Shown here piece by piece: positions 35,889 to 39,594 of a DNA stretch of 39,594 nt; the first letter of the stretch is position 1; the number at the start of each line of letters is the position of its first letter. This stretch comes from Pseudobutyrivibrio sp. MD2005 (GTDB lineage: Bacteria; Bacillota; Clostridia; Lachnospirales; Lachnospiraceae): NCBI RefSeq assembly GCF_000621865.1, contig NZ_KK211361.1, forward strand, positions 41,032 to 80,625, read 5' to 3'. Made by a program: the position numbers and the translations under genes. The notes below the pieces were generated by a model. That model was not told the DNA's origin, ran no database searches, and saw only the letters and a program-made list of their open reading frames with translations.

Positions 35889-37784
35889 ATGTGGGATTTC
35901 AGTTTTGCTATACCAAGCCTTTTAATACTAGGAATACTTCTCTTCAATTACTTTATGCTTCAAAGGCTTCCAATAAAAATAAATAAGTCCTTTGTAATTC
36001 TACTTTTCACCGAAACTGTGGTTATAACTTCTGATATTGTCGGTAGCTGGGCATGCGAAGAATATGCAAGCTTGCCTCGATTTGTTGTCTTTAGCACTAA
36101 TATGGTGTTTTTTATAGCATTTGCTTTTCGAGGCTTTATATTTTTCAGATTTACCTGCGAAACTCTAGGACTTGACCCATCCGAAAACAAATTTAGAACA
36201 TTTCTATGTCAATTACCTCTTATTTTCTGTGAAGTAATAGTACTCTCCACTCCATGGACTAATGCTATTTTTTATGTGGGCACAACTGGTTACAAACGAG
36301 GCTATCTATACCATTCAATAACATATACTTTTATATTTTATGTCGGACTTGGTTTGTTTGCTGTTTTAAATTACAAACAGAATCTAAAAAGATTGCGCCA
36401 AAAGTATGGTGTTATCATATATCATTTGATGCTTGTTTTAGGCCTTATATTTAGACAGCTTATGCCTCAATTCCTTCTCATGGATACATTTTGTATTATG
36501 GGAATCCTCACCATTAATCTGTGCTTTATGAATCCTGATTTCTATATAGAAAGACGCACAAGATTATTTAACACTGCTGGCCTTCAGGAATTTCTTGACG
36601 AGAAATCAACGCAAAAATACACACAGATTTTCGGATTTGTTATCAATCATTATTTAGAAGATGTAGAAATATATAGTACAAAACAAATGGATGCCGGTAT
36701 TAATTTAATAGGCGCATACCTTAGAAGATCTTTTCCACATTTGCTCCATTTCTACTATCGTTCCGGCCGTTTCATACTTATTGCAAAAGACAACGTAGAT
36801 GTAGATGATGTTATTGCTACTATTGAAGGTAGATTTAAAAAGCCTTGGATTTCAAACAATGTTGAGCTTTATTTGGATGTGAGCTTTGCTAAAATCCTAT
36901 GCGATTGGAATAGATATGATACCGAAAGTGTCATCAGTGTTCTTGCAAATGCCCTTGTTATTGCCAATAGCAGCACCAATGAGCTTATAAACATAGATGA
37001 CGACATGTTCCAGGCTACCCATGAAACTACTAAAATCAAAGCAGTCCTCGAGAACGCTATAAAAACTAATTCGGTAGAAGTATTTCTTCAGCCTATAGTC
37101 GATGCCCAAACACTTAAGCTTGTAGGCGCTGAAAGTCTTGCCCGCATCCGCGACGAAAAAGGCAACATCATTCCTCCAGGCAAATTTATATCGCTTGCAG
37201 AGAAAAACGGTAGAATCAATCAGCTCGGAGAACAAGTCTTTGAAAAGACCTGTAGATTCGTAAAATCTAATGATTTAAAATCTATTGGTATGAAATGGGT
37301 AAATGTGAATATTTCTACTGCTCAGTTCATGAAAAAAGATTTAGCCAAAAGTTTTGAGATTTTACTTAACAAATATAATGTAAGTCCAGATTCTATCCAT
37401 CTTGAAATTACAGAAGTAGCCATTATCGACGAATCTTTAATGAAAGATCAAATAAACGAGATTCAAAAAAGAGGCTTTGCATTCTCCTTAGACGATTACG
37501 GTACTGGATACTCAAATGTAAGCAGGTTAAAGCACTATCCGTTTACCAACGTTAAGTTAGATATGAGTCTTGTTTGGGATCACTGCAAAAAGCCGGATAT
37601 TATACTTCCAATGCTAGTTAAAACGCTAAAAGGAAGCGGATATACGATAACAGCCGAAGGAATAGAAACAATTGAGATGGCAAAAGCCATGGCGGAAATC
37701 GGTTGTGATTACCTGCAAGGCTGGTACTTCTCTCCTCCAATTCCTATGAATGATTTCATAAATAAATATAAAAGTAGCTCTTAG
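35889..37784 (+). CDS. Membrane-bound c-di-GMP phosphodiesterase (degenerate GGDEF plus EAL)
   Basis: A 631-residue signalling protein. The first 215 residues hold about seven hydrophobic segments, a probable sensor domain. Residues about 225-385 resemble a GGDEF domain but have YYRSGRF at 289-295 where GGDEF is expected, so cyclase activity is unlikely. The EAL domain (about 395-628) starts QPIVDAQTLKLVGAESLAR; its motif reads ESL (Glu415). The other catalytic residues are present: Asn474, Glu506, Asp535-Asp536, Lys556, Glu590 and Gln610 (DDYGTGYSN, NVKLD, TAEGIET, LQGWYFS). It is therefore predicted to hydrolyse c-di-GMP. GGAGAG precedes the ATG. The gene stands alone. Confidence 0.9.
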   Translation: MWDFSFAIPSLLILGILLFNYFMLQRLPIKINKSFVILLFTETVVITSDIVGSWACEEYASLPRFVVFSTNMVFFIAFAFRGFIFFRFTCETLGLDPSENKFRTFLCQLPLIFCEVIVLSTPWTNAIFYVGTTGYKRGYLYHSITYTFIFYVGLGLFAVLNYKQNLKRLRQKYGVIIYHLMLVLGLIFRQLMPQFLLMDTFCIMGILTINLCFMNPDFYIERRTRLFNTAGLQEFLDEKSTQKYTQIFGFVINHYLEDVEIYSTKQMDAGINLIGAYLRRSFPHLLHFYYRSGRFILIAKDNVDVDDVIATIEGRFKKPWISNNVELYLDVSFAKILCDWNRYDTESVISVLANALVIANSSTNELINIDDDMFQATHETTKIKAVLENAIKTNSVEVFLQPIVDAQTLKLVGAESLARIRDEKGNIIPPGKFISLAEKNGRINQLGEQVFEKTCRFVKSNDLKSIGMKWVNVNISTAQFMKKDLAKSFEILLNKYNVSPDSIHLEITEVAIIDESLMKDQINEIQKRGFAFSLDDYGTGYSNVSRLKHYPFTNVKLDMSLVWDHCKKPDIILPMLVKTLKGSGYTITAEGIETIEMAKAMAEIGCDYLQGWYFSPPIPMNDFINKYKSSS

Positions 37785-37809
37785 CAAAACTGCTAAGAGC
37801 TTTCTTTTT
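37776..37809 (+). terminator. Terminator of the EAL gene
   Basis: AGCTCTTAGCA pairs with TGCTAAGAGCT (11 bp, 4-base loop) and is followed by TTCTTTTT. The stem includes the EAL gene's TAG stop codon. It may also act on the convergent phosphatase transcript. Confidence 0.88.
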
Positions 37810-38260
37810 AATATCCCAGATGTGCCAATAATCCTTCACATCCCCTTAAGACATCATGGTAGCATACATCAAACTTACGAGTGTACCAAGGGTCATCTAT
37901 ATCACGAGGCCTGTCTGTAAAATCTAAAAGCCTATAGATTTTATTATCCCTATCCTCACCAAATTCATATCTTAGATCTCGCATATTTTCAGCATCCATG
38001 CCAATTATATAATCGAAATCACGGTACTCGTCTTTCTTAATGTGGCGAGCTGCATATCCGCTACAATCAATTCCTTTGTTATTTAAAACCTGTCTGACTG
38101 GCGGATAAACAGGATTACCTATCTCCTCATACGTCATGGCAGCACAATCAATAAAAAACTGACTGCTTACTCCCATCTTATCAACCATATCTTGCATTAC
38201 ATATTTTGCCATTGGCGATCTGCAGATGCTGCCGTGGCAAACGAATAATATGTTTATCAT
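37808..38260 (-). CDS. Low-molecular-weight protein tyrosine phosphatase
   Basis: Cytoplasmic phosphatase of 150 residues that hydrolyses phosphotyrosine on proteins. The P-loop CX5R is CHGSICRS with the nucleophile Cys8 and Arg14. The general acid Asp is in DIDDPWYTR near the C-terminus. The length and motif spacing are those of the LMW-PTP family. It lies 14 bases after a TetR gene, with AGGGG before the ATG, and is probably controlled by that regulator. In many bacteria LMW-PTPs reverse bacterial tyrosine kinases in capsule or exopolysaccharide control; no such kinase is in the window. Confidence 0.93.
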   Translation of the reverse strand: MINILFVCHGSICRSPMAKYVMQDMVDKMGVSSQFFIDCAAMTYEEIGNPVYPPVRQVLNNKGIDCSGYAARHIKKDEYRDFDYIIGMDAENMRDLRYEFGEDRDNKIYRLLDFTDRPRDIDDPWYTRKFDVCYHDVLRGCEGLLAHLGY

Positions 38261-38274
38261 TGTAATAATCCCCT

Positions 38275-38892
38275 TTAAATCCCTAATACTGTAACTAAAA
38301 ACTGATATGTCAAATCATAAATAGACATGTCTTCATGCGGCAATTCCACTTCATCCATAGCTATAATCTGCTTTTCTGTAGGATATGCATATGGATAAAT
38401 GCCGTACATGTACGGAAAGAAACTATATCGAATATGATTGCGTTTTTCTTTATTTTCAATGCAGGTAGAAAGACATTCATCAAATAGATTAATACTATCT
38501 TTGAAAACTAACTTAAATTCCTTCAGCAATTCCAACCTGCTATTGTCTTCTATCTCATAAAGATTCTGGGCAGATATTTTTAAAAGAACCTTTCTCTCAT
38601 CCAAGCTTGATGCAATGGACTTAGCCAATGAATCTTTATCCGACAACTTATTTTCTGAAAGAAGTTGCCTCATAGAATCATTCCATTTTGCATATTCTCT
38701 GGTAAGAATACCCAGGAATATTTCTTCCTTTGTACGAAAATAATTATATATTGATGGTCTGGAAAAACTTGTTTCCGTACTAATATCCTTAATAGTAATG
38801 CCATGAAATCCTTTAATATCATAAAGCTTTTCACACGCATCCATTATTTCTTCTCTACGTCTATCAATTGTCTCTTTAAGCTCTACAGCCAT
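38275..38892 (-). CDS. TetR-family repressor, autoregulated
   Basis: A 205-residue regulator with an N-terminal TetR helix-turn-helix (GITIKDISTETSFSRPSIYNYF, about 31-52) and a C-terminal all-helical domain. Two palindromic operators lie in its own promoter (38928-38978), so autorepression is very likely. The tyrosine phosphatase follows in the same operon. The inducer is unknown. AGAGG precedes the ATG at a long spacing. Confidence 0.9.
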   Translation of the reverse strand: MAVELKETIDRRREEIMDACEKLYDIKGFHGITIKDISTETSFSRPSIYNYFRTKEEIFLGILTREYAKWNDSMRQLLSENKLSDKDSLAKSIASSLDERKVLLKISAQNLYEIEDNSRLELLKEFKLVFKDSINLFDECLSTCIENKEKRNHIRYSFFPYMYGIYPYAYPTEKQIIAMDEVELPHEDMSIYDLTYQFLVTVLGI

Positions 38893-38927
38893 GATTATTA
38901 CCTCTATTATTGTTTTACACTATCCAA

Positions 38928-38978
38928 TTGACACTTAGTCAATGCTATAACTATATCATCACATTGACACATTGTCAA
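38928..38978 (-). promoter_or_regulatory. Promoter with two TetR operators
   Basis: On the minus strand TTGACA (38973-38978), a 17-base spacer and TATAGT (38950-38955) form a strong promoter. Two 15-base inverted repeats, TTGACA-ATG-TGTCAA (minus) at 38964-38978 and TTGAC-TAAGT-GTCAA (minus) at 38928-38942, overlap the -35 box and the predicted start point. Their centres are 36 bases apart. This is the classic layout of a repressor acting on its own promoter. Confidence 0.8.
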
Positions 38979-39008
38979 CACGATTTGGTTTTATTCTCTC
39001 TTTATATG

Positions 39009-39038
39009 CAAAAAACGCCGAATCAAATGATTCAGCGT
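39009..39038 (-). terminator. Terminator of tRNA-Lys
   Basis: On the minus strand ACGCTGAATCA pairs with TGATTCGGCGT (one G-U) and is followed by six T. Confidence 0.88.
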
Positions 39039-39046
39039 CACTATCG

Positions 39047-39119
39047 TGCGCGATCAGGGGTTCGAACCCTGGACACCCTGATTAAGAGTCAGGTGCTCTG
39101 CCAGCTGAGCTAATCGCGC
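39047..39119 (-). tRNA. tRNA-Lys (anticodon CTT)
   Basis: On the minus strand GCGCGAT pairs with ATCGCGC. The anticodon stem CCTGA/TCAGG holds the loop CTCTTAA, and CAGGG-TTCGAAC-CCCTG is the T arm. The anticodon CTT reads AAG. CCA is not encoded. Confidence 0.95.
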
Positions 39120-39134
39120 ATATTAAATTCTAAG

Positions 39135-39205
39135 AGCGGGTGATGGGAATCGAACCCACGTATTCAGCTTGGAAGGCTGATGTTCTACCATTGAACCACA
39201 CCCGC
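39135..39205 (-). tRNA. tRNA-Gly (anticodon TCC)
   Basis: On the minus strand GCGGGTG pairs with CACCCGC. The anticodon loop is CTTCCAA with anticodon TCC (reads GGA). The T arm is GTGGG-TTCGATT-CCCAT. The 3' discriminator is T. CCA is not encoded. It lies 15 bases upstream of tRNA-Lys on the same transcript. Confidence 0.93.
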
Positions 39206-39223
39206 ATAAAACACAATACTAAT

Positions 39224-39246
39224 GGTTGCATTTAATTATAGCAACC
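39224..39246 (-). promoter_or_regulatory. Hairpin and extended -10 between 23S rRNA and tRNA-Gly
   Basis: On the minus strand GGTTGC pairs with GCAACC across 11 bases, and TGCTATAAT inside it is a perfect extended -10 element. It could be a separate promoter for the two tRNAs, a processing stem after 23S, or both. Confidence 0.45.
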
Positions 39247-39303
39247 TCAAAACTTCACACAGTAAATTTCAGAATTACATCCTGACTACATATTTCCTTT
39301 TTA

Positions 39304-39594
<291 letters not shown>

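Overview
This window most likely comes from a Firmicute of the class Clostridia, probably family Lachnospiraceae (Butyrivibrio/Pseudobutyrivibrio/Roseburia-like). The evidence is the low-to-moderate GC content, strong AGGAGG-type ribosome binding sites, consensus sigma-A promoters, a Firmicute-type LexA box at recA, RNase Y, an NfnAB pair and a MetA of the acetyl-CoA-using type. The genus is an inference; no species-diagnostic marker was read beyond the 3' end of a 23S rRNA gene. Almost all genes are on the minus strand, as is the rRNA operon whose 3' end sits at the right edge.

Layout, left to right. 1-200: diverged 73-bp palindromic units and the metA terminator. 0.2-5.4 kb (minus): metA, ligA, an RluF-type pseudouridine synthase, a membrane-anchored SH3b protein and tRNA-Arg(CCG). 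5.5-7.5 kb (plus): aroE-aroF, the first and fourth steps of the shikimate pathway. 7.5-16.1 kb (minus): a DUF2339 membrane protein with a Nudix hydrolase, rny, recA-recX under a LexA box, prfC behind a highly structured 254-bp leader, and rpsU. 16.2-21.7 kb (minus): alaS with a small membrane protein, then cobD-like, OGG-type glycosylase and metallo-beta-lactamase-fold genes. 21.8-23.1 kb (plus): a ClC-family antiporter. 23.1-23.6 kb: a 337-bp imperfect inverted repeat with a branched apex. 23.6-29.0 kb (minus): TetR, GH2 beta-galactosidase and GH36 alpha-galactosidase. 29.1-29.3 kb (plus): a free-standing 41-codon gene. 29.4-35.7 kb (minus): nfnA-nfnB, two G3E (CobW/COG0523) GTPases and an ABC-F ATPase. 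35.9-37.8 kb (plus): a membrane c-di-GMP phosphodiesterase. 37.8-39.6 kb (minus): a low-molecular-weight tyrosine phosphatase behind a TetR regulator with two palindromic operators, tRNA-Lys, tRNA-Gly and the 23S rRNA 3' end, with no 5S gene between 23S and the tRNAs.

Most protein genes are ordinary housekeeping genes. Five start sites were moved inward because a clear Shine-Dalgarno sequence decides them (alaS and rluF to TTG, nfnA and both G3E GTPases to internal ATG), and the small membrane gene and alpha-galactosidase were trimmed on similar grounds. The most unusual material is non-coding: the 337-bp rod-and-branch inverted repeat at 23267-23603, and the closed array of five hairpins between rpsU and prfC at 15487-15740. 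Among proteins, the G3E GTPase fused to a YcgQ/TIGR03943-like domain next to a His-repeat G3E GTPase, and the 41-residue gene with its own promoter and terminator, stand out.
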